Shown piece by piece: positions 36,421 to 50,470 of a stretch of DNA of 64,000 nucleotides. The notes under the pieces are model-generated. The model was not told where the DNA came from. It did not search any database and was given only the letters and a program-made list of their open reading frames with translations. A program made the position numbers and the translations under genes. Source of the stretch: Chiua virens (Eukaryota; Basidiomycota; Agaricomycetes; Boletales; Boletaceae). Where the stretch lies: the NCBI GenBank assembly GCA_019787685.1, contig JAHNUO010000011.1, positions 1,550,001-1,614,000 on the forward strand. The letters run 5' to 3'. Each line of letters begins with the position of its first letter. The first letter of the stretch is position 1.

Positions 36421-37990
36421 TCACCGCGGCACATCAAGCGCATCCCAACCCCTTAACACCACCATCCTCTCAGCTGGCCGTCTAGGTCGCCCCTGGAAAC
36501 ACGGTTCGGACTCGGCATCGTATTCTGAAAATCCCCGACAGTCAAATAGCCGTTGCACACGAAAGGCATCAAAGGATATCTTCACCGGTATGCCCCTGGG
36601 ACTGAGATCTGCGATGTGTTGAGCATTGTGCACCTTGGAGGAGGTGAAAGCACCTTCGTCGACGAGGGTTACCACGGACAACGAACCGTTGGAAAGACAG
36701 GACAACAAACACCTCCACGATCTTTTGCGGCCGAACGACCACTAACCATTGACTGTTATGTCCTACAATCCCAAAAACACACTCAACTTGTCTGTATAGA
36801 AACTCGAACATCTTGTGAGGCACCAAGATGACTGAGAACACCATTATTACCCTGTCCATGGTACGAGATAACATCGAATATTACCTCCTCACCCATGCAC
36901 GACACATCTCTTTGCCTGATCTTTCCTCGTTCTGCTTCACCAATATTGAACAGACCAATCGTGTCGTCCTTTCAAAAGCTGAACACAAAGGGATCGCATA
37001 TGCTGCATGCCTTGACCCGTTCTCACGTCCATGCCCTCGATGATATACCTTTCGGCCTTGCCATCTATCCATACAAATCAACCGATGTGGTACATCGAAA
37101 CACCACATCACATGCAAAACGGTCGTCCGCTGGAAAAAGGGACCGGCACCGACCGCAGTTCCCGGGTATACACATCGGAATAGCTAAATCCGCCTTGGCT
37201 GTCCGTCTGATTGCAACCTATGCCATTCAAATCGTCTAGTGACTCTAGTCATTTCTGTTTGTTTCGAGGAAGGGTGGAGAAACGCACGTGCGATACCCCA
37301 AGGTGATGGATTCGCATCGGTGCGGTTTTTTATATGACGTGTCATTGACTCTTGCGACACTGCCAGATGGATATGGACCAGATCCCATGGGGCCCACCTG
37401 AAATGTGAAGTATCGAATGGGGAGGCCACGCTGTGTACCGATTCGGAGTACGGTTGGTGAGGAATAAAACAAGGGGTGCAAAAAAGACCGACGTAGATGA
37501 CTGCTCCCTGTTAAGACCACCAGTGCAGGAACACATCGCTCCTGCCAGCATGAAGGAGAACCAGCTACCATCAAAGGCCAACAAGCAAAAGTACGGAAAC
37601 CCAATCAGAGACATGAGTATATGCTTGCTCCAAACGACAAAGGGAGCTATGTGATGTACCTCAAGTTTAGACAACGAAAAGCCGTGTCAGAAATCGGTCT
37701 GTACGCAAGTGAGTCGCAGAACGATATGGATCGAACGCGTCTGGGATGTGTGCCCCAAGGCGACCCCATGGTAGCCGTTTAATTAGGTCATAAGGGCCAT
37801 TTCCACCTGTCAGTCATCTCCTTCTAGACACGTTTACATACTAACTCACCATCATCTTGATATCCATCGTCACGGTGTTTTTGGTATCCACTACAGCAGC
37901 CGGTACTGTACTCGACGCTATCGTCATCCTTCACCTCGGACCTCACTGCTTTCAATGGCGCGATGGGTATCGGTGAGCAGTGCGCTCACG
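36421..37990 (-). pseudogene. inverted, internally deleted CFT1 pseudogene
   Basis: Read on the minus strand from about 37990 to 36421 this follows CFT1. It starts with the acidic 'LKAV..VPAAVVDTKN' region and 'DDGE' plus splice donor. 'MSKLEVHHIAPF' to 'GSSHL' comes next with the parental intron still present (GTACATCACATAG.. against parent GTACGTCACATAA). Then come 'GPMGSGPYPSGS', 'LGYRTCVSPPFLE' and 'HNSQWLVVVRPQ', and finally the C-terminal piece 'DEGAFTSSKVHNAQHIADLS' to 'LRGWDALDVPR'. The part corresponding to about 4480-6640 of the parent is missing. Retained introns indicate DNA duplication; frameshifts and stops show it is dead. Confidence 0.85.
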
Positions 37991-38242
37991 CTGTGGCGTC
38001 ATGGTAGGTTTAAACGTTTACTTACTGACATACGCCATTGCATGCCTCATTGACATCTTCGTCAACCCGTCACTTTGTTCGCCACCGCCACGCACTCGTG
38101 CATCACTCAGTTCACGCGTCACCATTGACTTTGATCCGGCACACATGACAAGCGTCCCATCGTAAAAGAAACAGACCTGCGTAACGATCACTAAACGTAA
38201 CGTACTCTATCACCGCCCCATTTGTAAACGACACACACGTCC
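37991..38242. other. short gap downstream of calcineurin A
   Basis: No gene seen. It would contain the calcineurin A 3' UTR. Confidence 0.4.
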
Positions 38243-40732
<2,490 letters not shown>

Positions 40733-40879
40733 GGTCCGTGCGTGCTCAGAACGGGTCGGCGGGCACGAAACAAATGTTTGCATAAATGGACAGTACGCGG
40801 CGGGGTTCAAATGACCAAGCGAGCATGCACAAAGACAAAAGAAATAATAATCTCTACACAACTACATTACACGACGTGA

Positions 40880-41976
40880 TCACGAGCCAAAGTAGGTTCT
40901 CAAAACATGGTTTGCGATATTAAACCCGAGCAGAGATACGACATAACTGGCAAAGAGTGGCAACAAGGGCGCAAGAAGGATCTCCGCGCGTATCAGGAAC
41001 GGCAAGGCTATCCACACTTAGATTGACTCTTGGCGCTAGACAATAATTGGCTCACCGCTCAGCCCAAGGTACACGCCATAGATGTATTGAGCAAATCTGA
41101 GGATACGTTAGGACGTGTCGAAGTAGATGAATGTTACATACCCTGCAAGGTAAAGTGTGTTTCCGACCAAAAGACACACCCACTTGTCTTTTGTGACGAC
41201 GGGGAGCAGAATTAGTTGTGCGATATACAGGGTGAGATAAAAGGGGAAGAAGGAATTAGTGTGGACGTCAAAGGCATATGCCCATTCGACGGACGAATCA
41301 GCCAGAGAAGAATGAGAGGAAGGTGATAAGAGAACTTTGTTGGCGAAGAGACTGCCAAAAAGCCACGTCAGTTCACATCCAAATTCGATCAAATGCACCT
41401 ACTGCAACAACGTCGCCATGATCACGCCTGCGAAAAGAAAATCGCGTAAAATCATGACGAACGCCAGCCTCACTGCGTCCAAAAAGGCGTAGGAATACAC
41501 CACGGACCAACCCATGGCCGCAACTGGAGACGGTGGTTGGCATGTTTAGGGCGAGGGAGACAACTGGTCCGCACCGAAAAGGCAACCAAAGAGGAGAATG
41601 AGGATGGCTGGATCATCTCTCGCCCAGGTGTTCTTCGTCTCTGTGTGTGCAATCGGACGTCGATCGGACGACGCGACTATCGACTACTCACGTTTGTGGT
41701 AATACACGTTGCGATAGCTGGGTCGTGGTCAATAGTACGTCAGAGTGCAACTCGGAACTGCTCACACTCTCCTCGGTGCAAGACATAGATACGACAGTTG
41801 CCATAGGGCTACTTCGAAGTCCTACGATGACGATGAACACGAATAACACTACTTCGACCAACCCGACTCACCATTTGCTGGAATCGATGCAACCTGCGGA
41901 ATATGAGAGGGACACGACTCGACAGCGGTGCATTTTGGGCTGCCGAGACGGAGTGGGTCAGCGGGAGGATCGCCAT
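40880..41976 (-). CDS. UNC50 family Golgi membrane protein (Gmh1-like)
   Basis: Start at 41976 (MAILPLTHSVSAAQN). Exons read 'RRLHRFQQM', then 'FEVALWQLSYLCLAPRR', YRNVYYHK and 'TKNTWARDDPAILILLFGCLF'. 'VAAMGWSVVYSYAFLDAVRLA' and 'MILRDFLFAGVIMATLL' follow, then 'HLFANKVLLSP', 'VEWAYAFDVHTNSFFPFYLT' and 'AQLILLPVVTKDKWVCLLVG'. The C-terminal 'YVVSLLGFNIANHVLRTYFG' ends at the stop at 40880-40882. Several transmembrane helices are present. UNC50/Gmh1 proteins sit in the Golgi/ER and affect receptor assembly and Arf-GEF recruitment. All exon joins that I checked keep frame. It is head to head with the WW-domain gene. Confidence 0.87.
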
Positions 41977-42093
41977 GTCAAGGTTACACCGGAAGCACCG
42001 ACCCCGAATCGGCATGGCGTCGGAGTGTGAATATTTCAGTCGGCGCGCTTGTTAATCGTATGCAAACTCGTCGGTGTCCTTCACCGCGACCAC
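41977..42093. promoter_or_regulatory. shared bidirectional promoter region of UNC50 and the WW-domain gene
   Basis: Only 117 bp separate the two divergent start codons, so the two 5' regions must overlap. No specific motif is claimed. Confidence 0.45.
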
Positions 42094-45000
42094 CATGGAA
42101 GACGACTCTGAGCAGCTCGACTGGGGACACGACGACGAAGACTCCGTCGTCGTACACGGCTCTCTCAACGTTGACGACGTTGAGGACGCCGTCTCGCTCG
42201 GCGGCGACGACGACGACGACGAGTTTTTAGCTTACCAGTCTCGCGTTCTACAGGACGCCCCTCACCGCGACCATTCGCCCCCAAAGTCCACCCGCCACCA
42301 AAAACATGACCCTCCAAAGGGTCATACCAACGCCCCCATCTCACGTCAATCACAAGACCAATCCTCTCAACGCAATGACTCCACCGACCCGCCTTCGTCC
42401 GGTCATACGCTTTTATTTGGACCGCTCGTCCACGCGCTCCCTCCCAAGCCGGTCGTCTCTACTGTTTCGTTCGTCTATCCTTCTCACCCGTCTATCATTG
42501 AAGCTACAGCAATGGCTAGTCGTGCCGACCGTGACAGAAATGGCGCAGTCTCAAAAACCGGCGTCCCGTATGATCATAATGAACCGTTGCCTTCCGGCTG
42601 GGAGCTCAAACATCCAAGAAACGGGCGTGGTGTTTACTATTATAACATACACACCCAAGAGTCCACTTGGACTCGCCCCATTGCACCCGCTATTCGCGAA
42701 AAGCGCGGCGAACGCTCTGACCGTCGTGATGACTCTCTTGATAAACCTTTGCCAACTAGGAATGACGAGACCCTGATCCCACGTGTAGGTCGTGCAGATG
42801 GTGGCGCTATGTCTTACGACGATCGCCACTATCGTCCAGGAGAGTCAGGTCGGCGCGAGGAGCGCCCCGCTGCACCCACTCAGCTCATCAATTCCTACGT
42901 TCCAGATTCGTGCTCTCCCAACCACAGGGGTAACCGCCCTTCGCCGCCACCTACTCGTGCAAGAGAGAGGAACCCCTCTCCGCCACCTCGGCGGCCCCTA
43001 TCGCCTGCTACTTCCTATGGTGATCGTGACGGCGGGCAAACTTCTCATCGCGAAGCTTCTCTGGTGTCTACTCAAGATCGCGTCTGGGTTGCGCGTGATT
43101 CCGTACCACAGGAACGTCCAAGGGAACGTAGACAACGTGATGATCCTTCTCCCCCACAAATTGAGCGTCGTGATCCACCACGAGATACCGAAAGGTCTTC
43201 GACTTTAAGTACGTTATCCGCCTACTCCTCCCCCCACCTCTTGTACTCGGCGCGTTTGCTCCTCCCGAGGTGGAGGACGGAGCATCTAGCAAAAGTCTCG
43301 CGAAACCTTGGGAGTCGAGCTGCGCCATACGATATCCCATTCCTGTTTCTTCGACTTCCTCGCATGGACACACGGACGCTCATCATGGATCTCTATCTTC
43401 CCCACTTTTATCCCTTCTCTTCTCTATCTTCCCCCTTTGACATGTCTCGTCCCCTGTTTGTTATTTAGGATCAAGGTCGCCTGCCTCTTATACTCGTGGT
43501 TCCCAGGAATCTGCACCGCATTCGTCAATCAAGCCATCTCAGCCTATCCCGGAAGCACCCCTTGCTGGAAGAAAGAGTCGACTCTTGCAGGACGATGCTC
43601 CCGTTCAGCCGAGGCGTCGACGATCCCAATCTCACGACGTCGGCATGCGGAGGACCCGCACGGACGACACCTCCCACGTTGCTCGTTTCGTGGACGATGT
43701 CCCAAATGTGCGTTCAATGTCGGACGTTCGCGAAGACGACAATGTTCCTACCCGTCCTGCGCTAGATGCACAACGTACGTCTTTGAGCCATCCTGTAGAA
43801 CGCCAATCCTCATGTCAACCGTGGACTTGCGTATATGCGCCTCTGCTCCCTTCATTGCCCTTCCCCATTCGATATTCAGGACAAGCATCAAGAAAAGAAC
43901 GGCTTTACCCCCACAGGATGAGGTATTCCGCCCGGCTGCGAGACCCCCTCCTGTTCAACGTGGTGGTGGCCATCCCATTCCGACTGCTACCTCAGCTCCA
44001 GCAACCGTCCCCGAAACTCGACATACAAGTCGCAAAGCCCTCGATGACATGCCGCGCGATTCGGCACGCTGCACTCCTTCTCCACCCCCTCAACTAGGCC
44101 CTTCCCCTACTGAGCGCGGTGACCGTGATCGCGGGCGTTCTTGCTGGCCCAAGCCACATGTAGTTGGACCATCGCAGATGGATTCGCACACAATGCATGA
44201 ATTGTCAAGGGGCCGTGCTCATGATATTGCAATGGATATTGATGACCCCCCTCTGCCTAGGTCGTCTGATCCGCCAACGAGGCCGGTTCCTCCGAAGCGA
44301 CCACTGCAAGATGACGTGCCAAGATATCCTAGGGCAATGTTGAACGCGGACAATGATGGTCTATCAAGAGGTATGTTTACTATTCTCCCATGGTGGGCTC
44401 TTGCCTGAAGTTTTGTGTAAAGGGCTTCGCGAACCTCGGGAAGGAATCGATTCAAGACATCGTTTACCCCCAGATGATCCTTCCCGTTTCGGCCCTTCAA
44501 GAGATCGACACGTCCATGAACGCCATCCTACAGAACAGAATTCCACACAAGCAAGTTGTCGCATTTATGTGAAGATTTTGACTAATGCACCTACTTCCCG
44601 CAGAAGGAACCAGTTCGTAGTGCCGAGAGCAAAGTGCCGCTTTCTGGGCCCAATGTCAAGTTGTCTGGAACGAACAATACACCTATCGGTGCCAGGAACA
44701 AGTTTGGAGCAAACGCCCCACCGCCCAGTATGCCGTCGAGCAGCAGTCATCGGACGTCTACCGTGGCTTCCGGAAGTAACGGTGAACCTCTCGCTCCAAG
44801 GCGGGATCGCGTTGACAAGGAACACGAACGGCCTGTGAGTCTTTGAACTAATTATACTACGGTGATCTCAGTCGAAACTTTAGCCCCATCTCGATGGACC
44901 CGCCGACCGAGGTGCACCATCGGAGCTGACGAGGCGTGAGGATACTCGCCGATCACCTGTAAGGCCCTGTCCGTCTCTGGTCACTACTTGGCTAATGTGT

Positions 45001-46151
45001 CTTGTCGAATAGCCGAACAAGCTGCGTGCCCTACCTCCAGTCGAACCCGCCGCAATGCCAAACCGTCCTTCTCGCGCTGCTCTGGGAATAGTGAGTCTTC
45101 TTATCAACTGCTTGGAAATTGTTCGACTCAGACTGGGACTGTCTGGAAGTCTCGATTTGGACCACCTATTGTCAAGGAAAATGCTGAGTATGACCAACCG
45201 ACGGAGCCTGTGCGACCGCAAATGAGCGTGTGCTCGGAAAGCGGCCCTTCAGAACAAATACTAGAGGGCTCGTCTCGAGCCTCACCGCCTCCACCTTCCC
45301 GAGAGTCTTCGATGGTATCATTCAAGGATGCAGTAGTACCACCTAGTCGCCCTACTCACTTACCTCCCCGGCCTGAAAGCCCGCCTCGCGGACACCGATA
45401 CCGTTCTGGAGATACCACTAAGCCACACCGTTCGACTGTGCGAAGCCCCGACATCTCTGACTCTCGCGGTAACGAGCTCAACATCGAGCGACCAGTGCAC
45501 CACAGTCCGCCCTCTTCGTCGTCTCCCATTTCTCGGAAACGCGCAATGGATATTTATCCTTCCGAGCCGCCGCCTGCTCCTCGGGATAATCGGGTCGTAC
45601 ATAGTCCAGAGCTTTCACGATCAAACTTCCGTGACTCTCAGATCGGTCATCCAGTCATTCGAGCTCCAGCCCCGGCCCCACCAGTTGTTCAAGATGAGGG
45701 TCGTGCACCACCACCGATGCACCCTGAACGCGCTCTTATGCTTCAGGTCAATGGTTTACCCCCACGACCCCCCAGCGTCATCGGGCGAGTCAGGTCTGGA
45801 AGGGGATCGAAACGAACGCGTGATGACCGTGATCACGAGCGTGCAGAGCCGTTGCGAGGAAATAGCAGGGGGCGCTATAGCTCCGTTTCACCTGCTGATG
45901 ATCGTCGCCGCTATCCTGAAGACGATCGTTTGGGGCATGGAGGTGGAAGTGGCCCGGGAGCGTCGTTGCTGGATCGGTTAACGCTGGATGACGGTCATGT
46001 CAATTCGCCTTCCTTGCGTGACCGTGTGCAGCTGCCGTCTAAGCGAGACAGGGAGGAGATTGAAGTCTCCCTTGATATGGAAGGGGAAGATTACGATGGA
46101 TTGAAGAGGAGGAGGCGCGGAGGACCCAAGGGGCGCAAGGGTAGGCTTTGA
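42094..46151 (+). CDS. WW-domain protein with long disordered Arg/Ser/Pro-rich tail
   Basis: Start at 42094 (MEDDSEQLDWGHDDEDSVVV). An acidic N-terminus precedes one WW domain at about residues 163-196: 'LPSGWELKHPRNGRGVYYYN', then 'ESTWTRP' (both Trp and the aromatic block present). The rest is disordered and rich in Arg, Pro, Ser and Asp, with 'RRDDPSPPQIERRDPPRDTE'-like charged stretches. A basic end 'LKRRRRGGPKGRKGRL' reaches the stop. Several introns must lie between 43200 and 45100, since the frame changes and splice-like signals appear. WW domains bind Pro-rich ligands, and the composition suggests a nuclear or RNA-processing role, but that is inference. The 3' end converges with PIG-A. 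Confidence 0.7.
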
Positions 46152-46383
46152 GGTATGGCCAAAACAATCTGGTCTTGATACATTTACACTATGTTTCTTT
46201 CTTGCACACCTCTTCTATGGCAAATAAAAACCCATGCTCCAACGAGCTCACTACAGTATATTCACCGAGCATCTCAAGTTCCAGCTCACGTTACATAATT
46301 TCGTTATTCCTCGTATTGTGTCGCTTAGACAATTGACCATGTGCATGAACCCTCCTCAAGCTGAAGTTTTCGGGTATCCATGG

Positions 46384-48054
46384 TCATGTTGACCTTTTAA
46401 TTTCTCCTGCAAAGTCGGCAAAAACGTCGGGTTTCCAATGTTCCTCCACGAAATCCATATCTTCCCTTGGCATCCACCATTCCAGGAAGAGAAAGAAGAG
46501 ACAATCGACGATGAGAATAGCGGTGTAAACCAACCCTGCGAATGGGCCCAACGACATCGTTCTAGATCCACATCAGCGACCACGCGACCCCGCCGGCAAC
46601 CGTATGGACGGAACGCACCGTGTCACCCGCGTCTCGAAGCCGATAGGTTCAGATCGCACGACTGTATTGTACACCGCCTCCGTCCGCTCGGCGACATGCA
46701 TCCAGTCATAGAACTGCTTGACGCGTGCGTGTGCTTCGAGCGGATCGTGATCACCCGCGCTCACGATCTGGATCGCTTCCGAGAGCGCGCGGAAGACGTC
46801 TGTGCAATGCAAGTGAGCGCGAGGGCAAGAAAACAAAACCCCACGCGGGAGGCGTACCGTCCTCGTCTGGGTTTGCAAACGAGATCATGTCCTCGGGGAG
46901 AATCTCGGGGACGCCGCCGACGCGGGTGGAGACGACGTACAGGCCTGTACAGGCTGCTTCGAGGATGGCGATGCCAAAGGACTCAGTGAGGGACGTGTTG
47001 AGGAAGATGGTGCCGCGGGTGAGGACCTGGGAGGGATGAGGCGGCGTGGTCAGACGGTGCAACCACTCACGTTGCGGACGTCCCGGTGTTTGATGGGCCC
47101 GAGGAGTTCGATGCGGTCTTGGAGGAGAAGGCGTTCGCGTGCTTGGAGTAGGTCGTTGAGTTTGGGACCGTCGCCGCCTGTGGTCATGTCAGAGGTGTTG
47201 GGGAACGAACTGCATTCACGCACCGACGATAAAGTTGACGTTTGGAAAGGCGGCGCAAATGCGGGGTGCGGTGGCGACGAGGAGATCGATTCCTTTGCGA
47301 TAGGCCAGGCGGGAAATGACGACGATGTTGACTGTGGTCGTCGGCGTGTGAGGTGCGGGAAATCAAGGGGAACTTACTGGTATCGAGGGGTCGTGACGGA
47401 GGTGAGGGCGTAAACTGTTCGGCGACGAGTGCGTTTGGGATGGTATATACGCTCGATCGTACGACAGACACCGAAGGGTCCTCTTCCGAGGGTTCGAACA
47501 GCTGACCGCGAAGGACTGTGTTTTCACGTCTGTCATGTTCGGCGTCGGCTTTACAGGTTCCATACGGCGCGTGCTTGTTTGGTTCATCAGACTTACCCCG
47601 TATGCGAGACGCAAATGACTGCATCAACGTTCTTCAGGGCGGCTGCGAGAAGCTTGTTGGTCAAGATGCTTGCCGCATCTTCGAATCCGAACAAACTATG
47701 GTCCGTAAACACCGTACGTACGCCAAAGAAATGGGCATGCAGGATGCCCTCTTGGCCGAGAGAAGAGAGGCTCGCGTGGGCATGGATGAGGTTGATATGT
47801 TCCCGGAGGATGATCGTCCGAAAGTAGGGTAAGAACGTGAAATAGTTTGGCAAGGTTGCAGACGACGCAATCGTCATGAACGGAATGTAATAGACCTTGA
47901 GTGAGGGCAGTAACCAACGTACGCCGACCCGGTCTGGAGGATGGCTGTGGGTGATGACGATGACTTTGTGCCCGCGACGGATGAGGTTGGTGCTAAGCAT
48001 GTATATGTGATTTTCTACCCCGCCTACGTTGGGGTAGAAGAAGTCAGATATCAT
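46384..48054 (-). CDS. SPT14: PIG-A/SPT14, GlcNAc-PI synthesis catalytic subunit
   Basis: Start at 48054: [20 protein letters not shown], the near-invariant PIG-A N-terminus. Then '[20 protein letters not shown]', '[20 protein letters not shown]' and '[20 protein letters not shown]' follow, then '[12 protein letters not shown]', the downstream GT-B sugar-nucleotide half, and '[20 protein letters not shown]' with the ExxxxxxxE motif, followed by '[18 protein letters not shown]'. The C-terminal membrane anchor reads '[20 protein letters not shown]' and ends 'GEIKRST' at 46384. It transfers GlcNAc from UDP-GlcNAc to phosphatidylinositol at the ER, the first step of GPI anchor synthesis. An additional upstream exon is possible. 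Confidence 0.88.
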
Positions 48055-48200
48055 TCTGCATATAGCGTCAGGTACTCGGCCAACTTGTGAGCATAGAGAT
48101 TCCAGGCGTACGCAATTGAAAGGGCATCCTTCATTTCAGGACAAGACTGGTTTGGGGACTACAGTGATGAGACAAAAAATACTGCCAGGAAGAAAAAAAC

Positions 48201-48273
48201 TAGTTCAGCGGAGGATCGAACTCCGAACCTTCTGTGTGTGAGACAGAAATCATAACCATTAGACCACTGAACT
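48201..48273 (-). tRNA. tRNA-Val (CAC)
   Basis: Minus strand, 73 nt, no intron. Acceptor AGTTCAG pairs perfectly with CTGAACT; discriminator A. The anticodon stem TCTGT/ACAGA closes a 7-nt loop CTCACAC with anticodon CAC. The T arm is CGGAG-TTCGATC-CTCCG. A T-rich run follows on the minus strand, as a Pol III terminator would (TTTTTT just downstream). Confidence 0.9.
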
Positions 48274-49403
48274 TCACAATTTGCCGCGCGCTGGAGCCAA
48301 TAGGAAACGGTAAAAGTGTGGGAACCGGACAATTCGGGTCCCCGATGAGATCGGAACTTCGATTCAGATTGGTCTCTCTAGAGTCTAGACTCAAACTTGA
48401 ATGTCTATGTACGCGGCTATAAGTTCTTATATCTAGCAGTCCACGAGTGCGGAACAATAATATATTATGATGCAGAACTAGCTTATGGTTGACATTCCCG
48501 CTCTGAATCCGAGTCACATCATGACTTCAAAGTCCCCTGGCGAAATTTCATAATTTATCGCATACATACTTACAAAATGGAGATGAAATCGCAATTTCCA
48601 CGACATATGATGACAGTTGATACATCTTAGGTAAATTCTCCTTAATGGAGAGGATCTATCATAGTCCGGGTCCATCTCATATGATGTTCTATGCTTCTGA
48701 ATCCGATGCTCGGAAGAAGTTCGGGAAAGTTCAACTTTCTCAGATACAACCAAAGACGGGTCTTGTCTATGGTGTCAACGAAGGATATACGGACGGAACC
48801 AAACCTTCCATTTTGGCTTCGATGTAGATTCGGCCGCTTGAACTGCTCTTCAACCCGACAAACACGCAGAACCGACCATCCACATCGGCTGATTCTATGG
48901 ACTCCGGATCACCCTTGGTCCTTATTTTTTATTCGATCTCTGGGAGAAAAGTAGCCGTAGTAAGTAACGAATGGGACTAATCAATGCTTCAATAGCAAAT
49001 ATGGACGTTACGAATTCTGCGGAAAATATCAAAGATGACGAGATTTTTCAGCGATAGTCCAATCCATGAAAGACAAACTCGGCTGTTCCTTTCTTGCTGT
49101 TAGATGCCACACTCGGTACGATGACACTAATACTGCGGGTAGGCACCATTGCCACTGATCGGCAGTGGAGTCCAATCGCAGATGGTTTCCCCACCGCGAG
49201 TCACGTTCCTTGTTTTGGGCCTTCTGGCAAGCCCGTGACGTTCCGTTAACCTATGGTGTTCATCTGTCCAGATCCGGATACCTTACAATGTGCCTTCACC
49301 GCGGTGCGCCGGCGAGCCGTTCCTGTGCGCTCAAGTTAAATAAACGCGAGATTACCCGTTTGTTTTACCAAGGCTACCAGTGTAAACGGCGGTGACACCG
49401 TCT
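48274..49403. other. stretch without a supported gene
   Basis: Short frames on both strands (for example 48645-48827 plus, 48514-48753 minus) show no family signal. Possible decayed material. Confidence 0.35.
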
Positions 49404-49687
49404 CTCGCACACGCGTGCCACGTCAAATAGTGGACAAAGCACGGCATTCCATTATTCCCGTCAATAAGTCTTGGCGATCTGTTCAGAGGACCTATCCTAT
49501 CCCATCAGTCCTGAGACCAACACACGCTCACTACACGTACCGAATACTGAGTTCAAATCTGCCCGACTCGTAATATGTATGTGCGATACGACACGCGGCC
49601 CGCAACGTCAACCTGCGCTGACTCGTCGTCGAATTGTACTTTCTTACGGTTTCGTGAGCTGCAACGAGTATCAGCCATACGCCGGTG
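49404..49687 (+). repeat. dispersed repeat, copy 1 (~0.28 kb)
   Basis: Matches 60291-60569 in the same orientation at roughly 90% identity by eye. Shared blocks include 'CACGTCAAATAGTGGAC', 'GGCGATCTGTTCAGAGGACC', 'CACTACACGTACCGAATACT' and 'GTTCAAATCTGCCCGACTCG'. No long terminal inverted repeats were seen and the identity of the element is unknown. Confidence 0.85.
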
Positions 49688-50470
49688 CGATTAATGACGA
49701 CCACACACTTACAACATGATTTTCAGATGATTCACCTTTTTCTCATTCGCACAGCCAGACGGTGGCGACACCCCGCTCGCTAGAAACCCTGTCAGTGAGG
49801 CTTGATTTTGGTGTAATGCGCCAGCGGATGTTGCAGTGCATGGCTCGAATCCGACCCGAGCACCGCGACACACCTGATGCCCTGCGGTGCAAGATCTGTG
49901 GTAGTAAACACGTGCCTGAGAGTCCGTGAGCAGAGCAGTCACGACGTGATGCACGATGAAAACCCACTGGGGTGTCATCCAGCTTCAATATTCGAATATC
50001 TCCTGGCCAATACCCGAACCCCGCGAAACGTCGAAAACGGCGCATGTGAAGGTTGCGTTGGGACGATGCAAAATTTCGTGATCCGGGAAGCACATGAGTT
50101 CTCGAATAGATATTCCAGTGTAACCTTGGAGTTGATGGTACTATCCGCGAGCACCTCGCTTCATTCGAGGACAGCAGAACATGATCGTGAGGATTGTATA
50201 CAGTGGGTAAGTACGTGACAGTATCGGTTTGAACGTACTTGGGCGGTGCTTTGTCTCCGCTTGTGAATTCAGCAAAGCTGTCTGAAAATGTTGATTATGG
50301 ATTCGATGGAAAAACATAGCGCCGAATCAGGAAAGATGCGTGGGAACATATGCCAACTCTGACTTGACCACGAACATATGCCAAAAGTATTCCCTTCTCT
50401 CTCGCGTTCCAACCTCTGACTCGACCACCAGCTCATCGCGCAAATAGGTCGGGACGAGTACGAACCGAGT
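49688..50470. other. unassigned; coding-like fragments on the minus strand
   Basis: Minus frames at 49709-50093 such as 'WVFIVHHVVTALLTDSQARV' and 'IRELMCFPDHEILHRPNATF' look like pieces of a protein, but I cannot assign or join them. Confidence 0.3.

Noticed and set aside
42165..42776. Overlapping open frames in the other frames of the WW gene
   Set aside because: They are shadows of the low-complexity coding sequence; only one frame holds the acidic start and the WW domain.
48201..48273. Reading this tRNA as Glu (CTC)
   Set aside because: That anticodon would need a 9-nt anticodon loop; the CAC reading gives a 5-bp stem, a 7-nt loop and T33.
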